Positions 43,963 to 52,924 of a stretch of DNA of 64,000 bases are shown piece by piece. The translations under genes and the position numbers were made by a program. This DNA comes from Acidithiobacillus sp. (lineage in GTDB: Bacteria > Pseudomonadota > Gammaproteobacteria > Acidithiobacillales > Acidithiobacillaceae), in assembly GCF_023256195.1 (NCBI RefSeq), contig NZ_JAGDWX010000036.1:1-64000 (forward strand). Direction: 5' to 3'. The first letter of the stretch is position 1, and every line of letters starts with the position of its first letter. Below the pieces are notes generated by a model. The model saw only the letters and a program-made list of their open reading frames with translations. It had not been told where the DNA came from and did not search any database.

Positions 43963-46266
43963 ATGAATCATCCGCACGCGCTACGTCCCCTTTCCTTGGC
44001 CATCCTGGCCGCTCTCTGTCTGATACCATCGTCTGCTTTTGCCGCATCGGCCAGCGGCGATGGTGGCATCGACATCGGTGAGGTAAGCTCCTCCACCGCT
44101 GCCACCAGCAGCTCCGCCCTCGAGGCCCAAGCCCTCGGCCAATCCCCCGAAAACCAGATCCGGATCACAAAGCAACAGATCCGTGACGTGGTCCAACCCG
44201 GCGGTAGTATCGTCACGGCGCTCAGCGAGGCGCCGGGGGTGCAGGTGAAGGGTTACGGTTCGGGCAACGGAGCTTCGCGCTATCAGATTCGCATCAACGG
44301 CATCCAGGTGGGTTTCGCGCTGGCTCCAGGTAACCCGGAGAAGAACGGTCTGTCGGTACTCTTCGATGGCGTGCCTATGAACAACCCGTTGGCGCAGTAC
44401 GACGGTTGGGAAAGCTCAGAAACGCCCATTTCGTCTATTTTCGCCCATATCCACGTGACCCAGGGGCCGGGCAATCCGGAGCACCGTTGGTACGACAGCA
44501 TGGGCGGTACCATCAACCTGATTCCGGTGGAACCCACGGCCAAGGCGGGCGCCAGCCTGGATCTCGGTGGAGGTAGTTTCGCTACCTATTCGGCCTCAAC
44601 CATGTTGCAGTCGGGAGCCGTAGATGGCTGGCGCAGCGAGTTGGGTGGTGGCTATACCCGCAGCGCTGGCTTTCGCACGGGGCCTTATCACGCTCCCAAT
44701 CAGGCCGAGGCCTTTTTTGCCAAGACCATCAAGGATTTCAGCAGCGGTCATTTCAGCGCCGGCTTTTTCTTTAGCCACACTCAGGAATTTCGCCCCCTGT
44801 ACATTCCGGCGAACCCCATTCCGGGGGTGACCACGGGGGGGTACGGACAGCCTGGTGCATTGCTGAGTCAGCCAACGACGGGATATTACTACACCGTTCC
44901 CACCACGCAGTACTTCAAGAACGACACGGCGCACATGTATCTCGTGTATGCACGACTGCTGGTGCATCTGGACCGACAGCTCAGCGTCAACAACACCCTC
45001 TACTTCCGCAGCGGCTATCGCCACCACTACCGGGTGAACGATTATTTCTTTCACACCATCAATACGGAGAACTTTACCGGTACCACGCGGACCATCGGTG
45101 ATCGGCTAGCCTTTCGCTGGAATTTGCCCATGAACGAGGTCCGGTTCGGTGGCTACTATCAGCACAGCCGTTATCAAAGTCTGTACTATGGATATAATCC
45201 AGCGATCTATGGGAGCAGCCGAAACAAACCCCTGTATGTTGGTGACTACTTCGATTACTGGGATGGCGCCACGGCCTTCCTGCAGGACGATTTTCATCCC
45301 ATTTCGGCTCTGCACATTACCCCCGGTCTGCAACTCATCAATTATCACGTCCAATTCGTGAACAACTCGGTAGGCGCCATTCCCCCGGGTTCTGCTCCCC
45401 TGACCTTTCCGGCCGGCAACAACGACAACAACTACACCAAAATCGCGCCCAGTCTGGGTATCAATTACCGTCTCCTGCCGGGACTGCATGCCTTCGCTAT
45501 CTGGGCAAAGAATTTTCAGACGGCGCCGGCCGCAGCTTACGGCAATTATCAAAGGGCCACGGTGGAAGTGCCAACATCACCGACGGACATCAACAGCTAC
45601 ATTGCCGGTCTCAAGTGGCATCAGGGTGCCTGGCAGGCGCAGTTGAGCGGCTTCCACCAGCATCTGGGCAACGCCGTCATCGCCACCTTCTTGCCTTCGG
45701 ACCTCATCAGCAAACTGGATCGGGTGAGCGCCATCTACAACGGCGTCAATATACTTTTGCAGTACGGCGAGGGTCTGGGATTTTTTGCGGGCACACGAGA
45801 TACCATCCAACACGCCTATTACCCGAGTTATCTGCCGGCGGGTGGGAGCCCTGTGATCGACGCGCGCATGCCTGGTACGCCCACGTTGATTCTGGGCTTT
45901 GATGCTGGGTACCGTTGGTTTGCGGCCAACACCCGTTTTGCTCTGCGCCTCAGCGATCAGTACGCGTCTTCCGTCACCACTTTCAACAATAACACCAATC
46001 TTCCGGATCCGACGCGTTTGCCGGGTTCCGCTTACAATATCGTCAACCTTGGCCTTTCCGCCGATACCCTGGCCTTCGATTCCATGATTCCGGGACTCAA
46101 GAAGCTCGGCGTGAGTCTGATGATCGACAATCTCTTCAACCGGAAATACAACAGTCAGGGCTACATCACCAGCGGTGGCGAATATGGGCCCAACAGTCAG
46201 GGCGCCATCCTGGTTATTCCGGGCGCGCCGCGCGCGGTCTACGCCTCTCTCTCCGCCAGTTTTTAA
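43963..46266 (+). CDS. TonB-dependent outer-membrane receptor
   Basis: A 767-aa receptor: a signal peptide (cut near residue 28, AFA), a candidate TonB box around IDIGEVSS (about 37-44), a plug domain (about 60-190; QVKGYGSGNGASRYQIRING, VLFDGVPMNNP, HVTQGPGNPEHRWYDSMGG) and a 22-strand barrel ending in Phe (SLSASF). The ligand is not readable; the Pho promoter and the phosphoesterase gene downstream suggest an organic phosphate or a breakdown product. It is a paralogue of the receptor at 54944-57343, sharing the plug motifs and the ending. AAGGA lies 9 bases before the ATG. Confidence 0.93.
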   Translation: MNHPHALRPLSLAILAALCLIPSSAFAASASGDGGIDIGEVSSSTAATSSSALEAQALGQSPENQIRITKQQIRDVVQPGGSIVTALSEAPGVQVKGYGSGNGASRYQIRINGIQVGFALAPGNPEKNGLSVLFDGVPMNNPLAQYDGWESSETPISSIFAHIHVTQGPGNPEHRWYDSMGGTINLIPVEPTAKAGASLDLGGGSFATYSASTMLQSGAVDGWRSELGGGYTRSAGFRTGPYHAPNQAEAFFAKTIKDFSSGHFSAGFFFSHTQEFRPLYIPANPIPGVTTGGYGQPGALLSQPTTGYYYTVPTTQYFKNDTAHMYLVYARLLVHLDRQLSVNNTLYFRSGYRHHYRVNDYFFHTINTENFTGTTRTIGDRLAFRWNLPMNEVRFGGYYQHSRYQSLYYGYNPAIYGSSRNKPLYVGDYFDYWDGATAFLQDDFHPISALHITPGLQLINYHVQFVNNSVGAIPPGSAPLTFPAGNNDNNYTKIAPSLGINYRLLPGLHAFAIWAKNFQTAPAAAYGNYQRATVEVPTSPTDINSYIAGLKWHQGAWQAQLSGFHQHLGNAVIATFLPSDLISKLDRVSAIYNGVNILLQYGEGLGFFAGTRDTIQHAYYPSYLPAGGSPVIDARMPGTPTLILGFDAGYRWFAANTRFALRLSDQYASSVTTFNNNTNLPDPTRLPGSAYNIVNLGLSADTLAFDSMIPGLKKLGVSLMIDNLFNRKYNSQGYITSGGEYGPNSQGAILVIPGAPRAVYASLSASF

Positions 46267-46300
46267 GGGTTGTACGGTAGTTCTCCTCCTCAAGAGCCTT

Positions 46301-46324
46301 GCGTCCCTCGGGACGCGTTTTTTC
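46301..46324 (+). terminator. Rho-independent terminator
   Basis: GCGTCC and GGACGC pair around CTCG and are followed by GTTTTTTC. It sits 35 bases after the receptor stop and before the phosphoesterase gene, so expression of the latter depends on read-through or an unseen promoter in 46325-46375. Confidence 0.8.
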
Positions 46325-46375
46325 TGAGCTCAGGATGCACCTCAGTTCAGAAAAGTCGATGAAAAGGAAGCGAGT

Positions 46376-49309
46376 ATGAAGCTTTGTACAGCAGAAACCC
46401 CCGGTTTTGAGCGGTCTTCGGCCAATCGGCGTCCTGCGATTTTGGCTTTGCTGCTCTGCGTGGGTGCAGTGTCTGTTCCGCTGGAGGCTAGCGCCGGCAC
46501 GTCGGCGGCGCCCGCGCTCGTGGCTCAGCCGGTGCGGATATCCGCCGCCAATCGCGATGAGTACACGGGTATCCTTCCCACCTGGCGACGGGTCACTCCG
46601 GTTGGGTCCGTGGTGAGTACGCCCAATTTCCCCACCCAGGTCGCGGCGGCCGGCGGCCAGGTGGCGGTGCTCGCCAACGGCGCGACGCCTTTCCAGACCA
46701 TCACTTGGTTCGATCCCGAGCTGCAACGCGAGAAACGCTTCGCGGCCCTGGGCAAGGCCGTGCCGCCCAAGCCCGTGGCTTTTGCCACACCGGGTGGTAC
46801 GGCCATCGCTATCGATCCTGCCCACACCGGTGCGGCGGGAACCGCCTATGCGACGGCGCAAACGGCGTCGGTGTTGGAGGGGGAGGCCGAGGCCAGTCTC
46901 AAGGTCGAGTCCAATCCCACGACCTTGTCTACCACGACCCTGGGCAAGGCCGATCTCTTCCAAGGGCTCGTGGCCGGTCCCAATGGCGTTTGGTACGCGA
47001 CGGGCGGTGTGGCCGATGTGGTCTATGCCCTGCAGGAGCGAGACGGCAAGGTCAGCGTCCTGCGCAGCTATCCGCTGCACTGGCAAAGCTTCCCCAAGGA
47101 TCAGTATCCCTACGTCTATCAAGGCAACCACCGGCAGAAGCCCTGGTTGTTCTATCCCGATTCCGTCGTCCTCGGACCTCAGCAGCAACACCTTTACGTG
47201 ACGGGTATGCTTGCCAACAGTCTGGCACGCATCGATCTGGCGAGCGGCAAGACCGACTACGTCAATGTCGGCCCCTATCCTTTTGCGGTGGTGCTGGCCG
47301 ACGGAGGGCAGCGGCTCGTGGTCAGTGACTGGGCGGGCGATGGGGTGACGGTGGTGGATCGCCAGAGCTTTCGGGTGTTGGGTCGGGTGCGCACGGCACC
47401 GCCGCTGGGGCCGCACAGTCAGGCCGCCGGAGCCCACCCCACGGCCCTGGTGGCGGCGAGCGCCGGTCCCGATGTCTGGGTGGCCGATGCCAACAGCGAT
47501 GCCATCGTCGAAATCGACAGCCAGACCCTAAAGCCCGTGCGCGTGATCGCCGACAGCCCCTATCCAGACGCGCCACCCGGCAGCTATCCCGACGCCTTGG
47601 CCCTGGCCGACGGCAAGCTCTTTGTCGCCAATGCCGGCAACGACGATGTGGCGGTCTTCGACGCCCAGTCGGGCAAGGCCGAGGGCCTGATTCCCACGGC
47701 CTGGTATCCCACGGCCTTGGCTGTGCAGGGGGGTGCCCTCTATATCACCGCCGGCAAGGGCTTTGGCACGGGCCCCAACCTGCAGTGGCAGTATATCGGC
47801 AATATGATGCACGGCCTCCTGCAGAAGGTGGATCTGCGCGAGCTTCCGCAGAAGCTACCCCACTGGACCACGATGGCTCTCGAGGACAATGGCTTCGACG
47901 CCAAAACGCGGCGTGAACTGGCGGTGCAGAACGAGAAAACCGCAGCCTTCCTGCGCCAGCATATCCAATATGTGGTCTTCATTTTGAGGGAAAATAAAAC
48001 CTTCGATGAGGATTTCGGCGACTACCAGGCCGCGGGCTCCTGGGCCGATCCGAAGTTCGACCTGTACGGACCGAAGGAACTGCCCAACCTCTACCGCATG
48101 GCCGCGCACAACGTGCTCTTTGCCAATTTCATGGCCGATGGCGAGGTCACAGCCCAAGGTCACCAGTGGACCGACGGCGCCTCGGATTCCGACGTCGTCC
48201 AGCGCCTGTGGCCCGAATATTATTCCAGTCGGGGCCTCCTTTGGAATGCCGGCCCCGGCGGTACCTCCAGTCTGAGTCCTGGCGCACCCGGCAGCCACAA
48301 TCCCTATCAATACAATCGCCGACAGTTGGGCCACGATACCAACCCTTGGATGAGCTATCCGGAACGGCTTTACCTTTTCAACGATCTCCTGACGCACAGG
48401 GTGTCCTTTGAGGATTTCGGTGAGAATCTGAGCCGCCGCCGCGACGGCGTTCTGCGTCAGGCGCTCCTCGCCCACGTCGATGCCAGCTATCCGGGATGGG
48501 ATCGGATGCTGCTGGACGGCACCCGGGTCAAGGCGGCCATCCGTTGGCTGCGGGCGCACCCGGGATCGAAGTTTCCGCACTTCCTTTTCCTTTGGATCCC
48601 CGACGATCACACGGCGGGTCTTGCTCCCTGTTACTACAGTCCGGATACCTATGTGGCAGACAACGACCACGCCACGGCCGAGTTGCTCCATTATCTGGCC
48701 AGCACCCCGCAGTGGCAGCACATGGCGGTGTTCCTGACGGAGGACGATGCCCAGTCGGGCGCCGACCACATCAATGCCCACCGAACTTTCGCCCTGGCCA
48801 TGGGGCCCTGGGTGAAAAGCGGGTATCTGGATACCACGCCCCTGTCTCAGGTGAACATCGTTCGCACCATCGAGGGCGTGTTCGACCTGCCGCCCATGTC
48901 CCAATGGGATGCCAACGCTCAGGTGATCTCCGGCATCTGGCGCCAGCGTCCGCGTCACGACCCCATGCCGGTCCTGAGCGTGCAGGTGCCGGTCCGGATC
49001 AATCCTGGTAAATGCAGTCGGCAGCTACTCCTGCGCCGCGAGGCCGGCGCCACGGGGCATATCCCCACGGCGGCCTGGTTGAAGACCCATACCAATCCCC
49101 ATGGGGCCAAGGTGGCTTTGGATGCTGCCGACCTCTATACGCCCACGAGCCTGCTCAAGGTGTCGGGGCCAGAGCAACTGCGCCAAGAGTGGATTGCCAG
49201 TAAGGGACGGCAGAGCTACCAAAATTTCGAGGCCTACCTGCGACGCTACGCTGCTGCCCACGGCACCACCGTGGCCAGCTTCGAGGCGAATGAGGGGAAA
49301 TTGCATTGA
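46376..49309 (+). CDS. YncE-like beta-propeller / phosphoesterase fusion protein
   Basis: A 977-aa secreted protein: a signal peptide (about 1-39), a seven-bladed YVTN/YncE-type beta-propeller (about 60-490, with repeats such as DVWVADANSDAIVEID and KLFVANAGNDDVAVFD), then a phosphoesterase domain (PF04185 type, about 530-860). That domain starts at VVFILRENKTFDEDFGDY and includes MADGEVTAQGHQWTDG and IPDDHTAGL. Relatives are phospholipase C and acid phosphatases. The likely task is release of phosphate from organic esters outside the inner membrane; the propeller may bind substrate. It follows the Pho-controlled receptor, 110 bases downstream. Confidence 0.88.
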   Translation: MKLCTAETPGFERSSANRRPAILALLLCVGAVSVPLEASAGTSAAPALVAQPVRISAANRDEYTGILPTWRRVTPVGSVVSTPNFPTQVAAAGGQVAVLANGATPFQTITWFDPELQREKRFAALGKAVPPKPVAFATPGGTAIAIDPAHTGAAGTAYATAQTASVLEGEAEASLKVESNPTTLSTTTLGKADLFQGLVAGPNGVWYATGGVADVVYALQERDGKVSVLRSYPLHWQSFPKDQYPYVYQGNHRQKPWLFYPDSVVLGPQQQHLYVTGMLANSLARIDLASGKTDYVNVGPYPFAVVLADGGQRLVVSDWAGDGVTVVDRQSFRVLGRVRTAPPLGPHSQAAGAHPTALVAASAGPDVWVADANSDAIVEIDSQTLKPVRVIADSPYPDAPPGSYPDALALADGKLFVANAGNDDVAVFDAQSGKAEGLIPTAWYPTALAVQGGALYITAGKGFGTGPNLQWQYIGNMMHGLLQKVDLRELPQKLPHWTTMALEDNGFDAKTRRELAVQNEKTAAFLRQHIQYVVFILRENKTFDEDFGDYQAAGSWADPKFDLYGPKELPNLYRMAAHNVLFANFMADGEVTAQGHQWTDGASDSDVVQRLWPEYYSSRGLLWNAGPGGTSSLSPGAPGSHNPYQYNRRQLGHDTNPWMSYPERLYLFNDLLTHRVSFEDFGENLSRRRDGVLRQALLAHVDASYPGWDRMLLDGTRVKAAIRWLRAHPGSKFPHFLFLWIPDDHTAGLAPCYYSPDTYVADNDHATAELLHYLASTPQWQHMAVFLTEDDAQSGADHINAHRTFALAMGPWVKSGYLDTTPLSQVNIVRTIEGVFDLPPMSQWDANAQVISGIWRQRPRHDPMPVLSVQVPVRINPGKCSRQLLLRREAGATGHIPTAAWLKTHTNPHGAKVALDAADLYTPTSLLKVSGPEQLRQEWIASKGRQSYQNFEAYLRRYAAAHGTTVASFEANEGKLH

Positions 49310-49334
49310 GCTCTTGGACCCGAGCCGGTTGTGA

Positions 49335-49368
49335 CTGTCATCAAAGTGTCACATTCCAGCTTTATACT
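49335..49368 (+). promoter_or_regulatory. Pho box promoter of the MFS gene
   Basis: CTGTCAT (49335-49341) and GTGTCAC (49346-49352) are 11 bases apart. Ten bases later comes the -10 hexamer TATACT (49363-49368), the best -10 of the five Pho promoters. The transcript would start near 49375, about 70 bases before the ATG. Confidence 0.85.
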
Positions 49369-49445
49369 GGGTATCGAGTCGATGATCCGGCACTGCTGCC
49401 GGCGGGATCCCGCCGCGCGCGCCACCGCAGAGGAGCAAGCGTCCC

Positions 49446-50816
49446 ATGAGCGCCGTCTTCACCACCCTCGATGAACAGTCCATCACGAATCGCCACCGCC
49501 GCATCCTGTGGGCGTCCGGTTTGGGGATCTTTCTCGATGGCTACGACCTCAGCATCATGGCTATTGCCCTGATCGTGCTCAAAGATCAGTGGCATCCGAG
49601 CTCTGCCGCCCTGGGTCTGCTGGGAACGGCGGCCTTGGTGGGTGCCCTGGTCGGGGGGCTGCTGGGCGGACCCATTGCCGATCGCTATGGCCGCAAGACC
49701 ATCTACCTCATCGACATCGCCGCTTTTTTCTTTGCCGCCCTGCTCTCCGGTTCTGCCTGGAACATCGCCTCGCTGGTGGCGTTTCGCTTCCTGCTGGGCC
49801 TCGGCGTCGGTGCCGATTATCCGCTGAGCTCCACTTACATGGCGGAGTTCATGCCCAAGGATCAGCGAGGTGGAGTGATGACCTGGATCTTCGGGCTGTG
49901 GATGGGAGGTGCGGTGGTATCGAGCCTGGTGGGCCTCGCTCTACTGCACACCGGTCCCGATGCCTGGCGCTGGATGCTGGCCTCTGGCGCGTTGCCGGCG
50001 ATCTTGGTCTTGTGGATGCGACGCAATCTGCCGGAGTCGCCGCGCTGGTATCTGCGCCGGGGTCGGGTGGCAGACGCCGAGCGGGTGGTTGCCTGGCTCG
50101 CCCCGCAGTTGACGGAGGCGCAGCGGCGAGCCGCCTTACAAGAGACGGCAGCCGCCATGGAGGGGGCCAAACGCCACAACTGGCTGGACCTTTTTGGCAA
50201 ACGCTACCTCAAACTCACCCTCTACGCCTGTATTCCCTGGTTCATGATGGATGTCATGGGCTACGCTCTGGCTATCTTCCTTCCCCTCATGCTTCTGCAC
50301 CTCGGTCTCAAGACCAACGAACAGGCAGTGATCGGCAATACCTTGTTCAGTCTCGCTTTTGTGATCGGCTGGATACCGCTGGCGCTGCTCATCGATCGTA
50401 TCGGTCGGCGTCGCGCCCAGATCATCGGTTTTCTGGGGGATGCCGTGGGCCTTGGACTCGTCGGAGTGTTGTTGGTAGTTCTGGGTGAGCCACCATTCTG
50501 GGCCGTGGCGACCGGTCTGCTGCTCTTTCAGATCAGCAACAGTTTCGGCCCCGGGACCACCACCTGGATCATTCCCACGGAACTCTACCCCACGGAGCTT
50601 CGGGCTAGCGGCCACGGCTTTGCCACGGCCGTCAGCCGTCTGGGGGCTGCCACCAGCGTTTTCCTGCTGCCCACCGTGCAGGAAAAACTGGGTGAGGCGG
50701 GCCTGCTCTTTCTGCTGGCGGGGGCAGGAGTGGTGGGAGTCGTAACCACCCTCTGGCTCGGTAACGAAATGGCTCGCGAGAGCCTGCCCGAGAGCCTTGA
50801 GCGAAAGGCGGCCTGA
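49446..50816 (+). CDS. MFS transporter, candidate phosphate/organophosphate carrier
   Basis: A 456-aa major facilitator with 12 predicted membrane segments and sugar-porter-type motifs: GPIADRYGRKTIYLID after segment 2, GLGVGADYPLSSTY, NLPESPRWYL before the central loop and DRIGRRRAQ in the second half. This subgroup includes proton-coupled phosphate carriers as well as sugar and aromatic acid carriers, so the substrate is open. Direct control by a Pho box makes phosphate or a phosphate ester likely. GAGGAG lies about 10 bases before the ATG. It converges on the glycosyltransferase gene with a 3-base gap. Confidence 0.85.
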   Translation: MSAVFTTLDEQSITNRHRRILWASGLGIFLDGYDLSIMAIALIVLKDQWHPSSAALGLLGTAALVGALVGGLLGGPIADRYGRKTIYLIDIAAFFFAALLSGSAWNIASLVAFRFLLGLGVGADYPLSSTYMAEFMPKDQRGGVMTWIFGLWMGGAVVSSLVGLALLHTGPDAWRWMLASGALPAILVLWMRRNLPESPRWYLRRGRVADAERVVAWLAPQLTEAQRRAALQETAAAMEGAKRHNWLDLFGKRYLKLTLYACIPWFMMDVMGYALAIFLPLMLLHLGLKTNEQAVIGNTLFSLAFVIGWIPLALLIDRIGRRRAQIIGFLGDAVGLGLVGVLLVVLGEPPFWAVATGLLLFQISNSFGPGTTTWIIPTELYPTELRASGHGFATAVSRLGAATSVFLLPTVQEKLGEAGLLFLLAGAGVVGVVTTLWLGNEMARESLPESLERKAA

Positions 50817-50819
50817 GTC

Positions 50820-51839
50820 CTAGTGCCGGCCGCGCGCCGGCACGAGGTTGGCGATGAATTCGCGGGTACAGCTCGCCCAGTCGTAGACCATGGCGCGCTC
50901 GCGACAGGTCTCGCGCGAGAGATCGAGGGCCGCGCGCGCGGCTTTGCCGAGATCCTCATCGAGAATACCGTTGATACCGCTGCGCACCGTGGCCAGCGGG
51001 CCCACCACCGGGTAGGCAGCCACGGGCACGCCACAGGCGTTGGCCTCCAGAATCACGAGCCCCAAGGTGTCGGTGCGGCTCGGGAAAACCATGACGTCGG
51101 TGGCGGCAAGGTGGCGCGCAAGGTCTTCGCCCTGGCGCATGCCGAGCCAGTGTACCCTGGGATAGCGCGACCGGAGGTCCGCAGCCTGCGGCCCGTCGCC
51201 GATGACGACCTTGCTGCCGGGTAGCTCCAGCCTCAGGAAATCCTCGACATTCTTCTCTACGGCTACCCGCCCGAAGTAGGCAAAAATGGGTCGCGGCAAA
51301 TCCAGGACGGAGCGCCGTTCCGACTCCGATAGGGGACGGAACAGGGAGGTATCCACGCCGCGACTCCACAAGGCGAGGCGGGTGATGCCGCGCGCGCGGA
51401 TTTCGTCGGCCAGGGCCTGGTTGGATACCAGGGTCTGTACGGCGCCGCCGTGGAACCAGCGCAGAAAGGCATAACTCAGGTCCAGGGGTACGGGCGCACG
51501 AGCCGCCAAGTATTCGGGAAAGCGGGTATGGAAAGAGGTGGTGAAATCCCAGCGCCGCCGCTTGCAGTAGAAGCGTGCCGCAAGACCGAGCGGCCCTTCC
51601 GTGGCGATATGCACGGCGTCCGGCTGAAATTCGCCCAGCAGGCGTCGGACCAGAGCATAGGGACGTAGGGTCAGGCGGATTTCCTCGTAGGTGGGGCAGG
51701 GTACGGTACGCTGGCCGAGACTGTTGACGACCAGCACTTCGTGACCGATCTGCTGCGCTTGTCTTGCCGTCTCACTGAGGGCGCGCACGACGCCATTGAT
51801 CTGCGGGTGCCAGGCGTCGGTGACCAGCGCGATCTTCAT
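50820..51839 (-). CDS. glycosyltransferase family 4, probable diacylglycerol glycosyltransferase (Agt/SqdX type)
   Basis: A 339-aa GT-B enzyme: the N-terminal acceptor domain starts TDAWHPQINGVVRAL and contains ATEGPLGLAARFYC and SFHTRFPEYLAAR. The C-terminal donor domain has AYFGRVAVEKNVEDF, VIGDGPQ and PSRTDTLGLVILEANACG (an EX7E-like site with the first Glu replaced by Asp). This pattern is shared by SqdX and by bacterial Agt enzymes that put glucose, glucuronate or sulfoquinovose on diacylglycerol. The start overlaps the plcP-like gene by 4 bases (ATGA), the known plcP-agt arrangement, so lipid remodelling is the favoured role. Confidence 0.87.
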   Translation of the reverse strand: MKIALVTDAWHPQINGVVRALSETARQAQQIGHEVLVVNSLGQRTVPCPTYEEIRLTLRPYALVRRLLGEFQPDAVHIATEGPLGLAARFYCKRRRWDFTTSFHTRFPEYLAARAPVPLDLSYAFLRWFHGGAVQTLVSNQALADEIRARGITRLALWSRGVDTSLFRPLSESERRSVLDLPRPIFAYFGRVAVEKNVEDFLRLELPGSKVVIGDGPQAADLRSRYPRVHWLGMRQGEDLARHLAATDVMVFPSRTDTLGLVILEANACGVPVAAYPVVGPLATVRSGINGILDEDLGKAARAALDLSRETCRERAMVYDWASCTREFIANLVPARGRH

Positions 51840-52675
51840 GCCAGGACGTCCTCATCCAGCACCACGCTTTTCGGATCCAGCAACGGCCGCTGGTCGGCAG
51901 GCAGACCATCGGGTCCCCAATGGACGAGGTGGAACCGACCATCGAAGTCCTCCACCAGGGCGGTGCAGCTCTCTACCCAGTCACCGTCGTTGAAGTACTG
52001 GACCCCGGCAAGATTCTTGATTTCGGCGTGGTGGATGTGACCGCAGACCACGCCATCGAAGCCCGCCTGGTGACAGCGCAAGGCGAGAAACTGCTCGTAC
52101 TGGCTGATGAACTGCACGGCCTTTTTGATGCGATGCTTGACAAAGGCACTGAGGGACCAGCGACTGCGGATGCCAAGCAGGCGATTGATCCGCTGATGGT
52201 AGCGGTTGAGGGCGAGCAGGAGTCCGTAGCCGCGATCCCCCAGGCGGGTCAACCAGACGGCATAACGGGCGCTGACGTCGAACTGATCGCCGTGGGTGAC
52301 CCAGATACGGCGGCCGTCGGCTGTCTCGTGCACGCAGTCGGTGACGATGCGGATGTCACCGAAATGCAGCCCACCGCCCTCGGCCTCCAGCAGGGAATGG
52401 AGAAAACCCAGGATGGGGTCGTGGTTGCCCTGCACATAGACCACCTGAATACCGTTGCGGGCCTGCCGCAGGATTTTTTGGATCACGGTGCTGTGGGCGC
52501 TAGGCCAGTACCAGCGGCGCCGCAGTGCCCACAGATCGATGATGTCGCCCACCAGATACAGGTGTGGCGCCCGATAGTGACGCAAAAAATCGAGCAGGGC
52601 CTCGGCCTGGCAACCCTTGGTTCCCAGGTGGATGTCGGAGATGAAGATGCTTCTGCAGTTGGCGGTTTCGAGCAT
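51836..52675 (-). CDS. plcP: PlcP-type metallophosphoesterase (phospholipase C for lipid remodelling)
   Basis: A 279-aa calcineurin-like metallophosphoesterase. Metal sites are complete: SDIHLG (D14, H16), GDIIDLW (D44, D47), GNHD (83-86), THGDQFD and GHIHHAE. The protein resembles LpxH-like UDP-diacylglucosamine hydrolases, but the ISDIHLGTKGCQAEALLDFL start and the coupled glycosyltransferase match PlcP. PlcP splits the head group off phosphatidylcholine or phosphatidylethanolamine during phosphate starvation to give diacylglycerol. It is divergent from the Pho-controlled regulator gene, with the Pho boxes between them. An LpxH function is the main alternative. Confidence 0.82.
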   Translation of the reverse strand: MLETANCRSIFISDIHLGTKGCQAEALLDFLRHYRAPHLYLVGDIIDLWALRRRWYWPSAHSTVIQKILRQARNGIQVVYVQGNHDPILGFLHSLLEAEGGGLHFGDIRIVTDCVHETADGRRIWVTHGDQFDVSARYAVWLTRLGDRGYGLLLALNRYHQRINRLLGIRSRWSLSAFVKHRIKKAVQFISQYEQFLALRCHQAGFDGVVCGHIHHAEIKNLAGVQYFNDGDWVESCTALVEDFDGRFHLVHWGPDGLPADQRPLLDPKSVVLDEDVLA

Positions 52676-52806
52676 GCGTAGGGCATTTCCAGGGTTGCCG
52701 ACATCGGGGAGCGTTGAAAACCTTGTCCTAACAGATCGCGATTATAAGATGCCTGATGGTGGAAAGTCTCCTCTGCAGTCTGTAGGCGACCAGAATATGC
52801 CGTCAC

Positions 52807-52862
52807 ATGTCATCATTTTGTCATAAAAGGTTCATAAAGATGTCATATTAGTCGGGTATCCT
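52807..52862 (+). promoter_or_regulatory. tandem Pho boxes (four half-sites) and -10
   Basis: Half-sites ATGTCAT (52807), TTGTCAT (52818), GGTTCAT (52829) and ATGTCAT (52840) start every 11 bases. After exactly 10 bases follows TATCCT (52857-52862). They are oriented toward the regulator gene at 52925. Whether the same array also serves the divergent plcP-like gene is open, because no minus-strand half-sites are seen. Confidence 0.85.
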
Positions 52863-52924
52863 TACAGCATGAGTCTAAGCTTCGCAACCTGGGCTTGGGC
52901 TGCGACTTTGGGAGGATCCCTACC

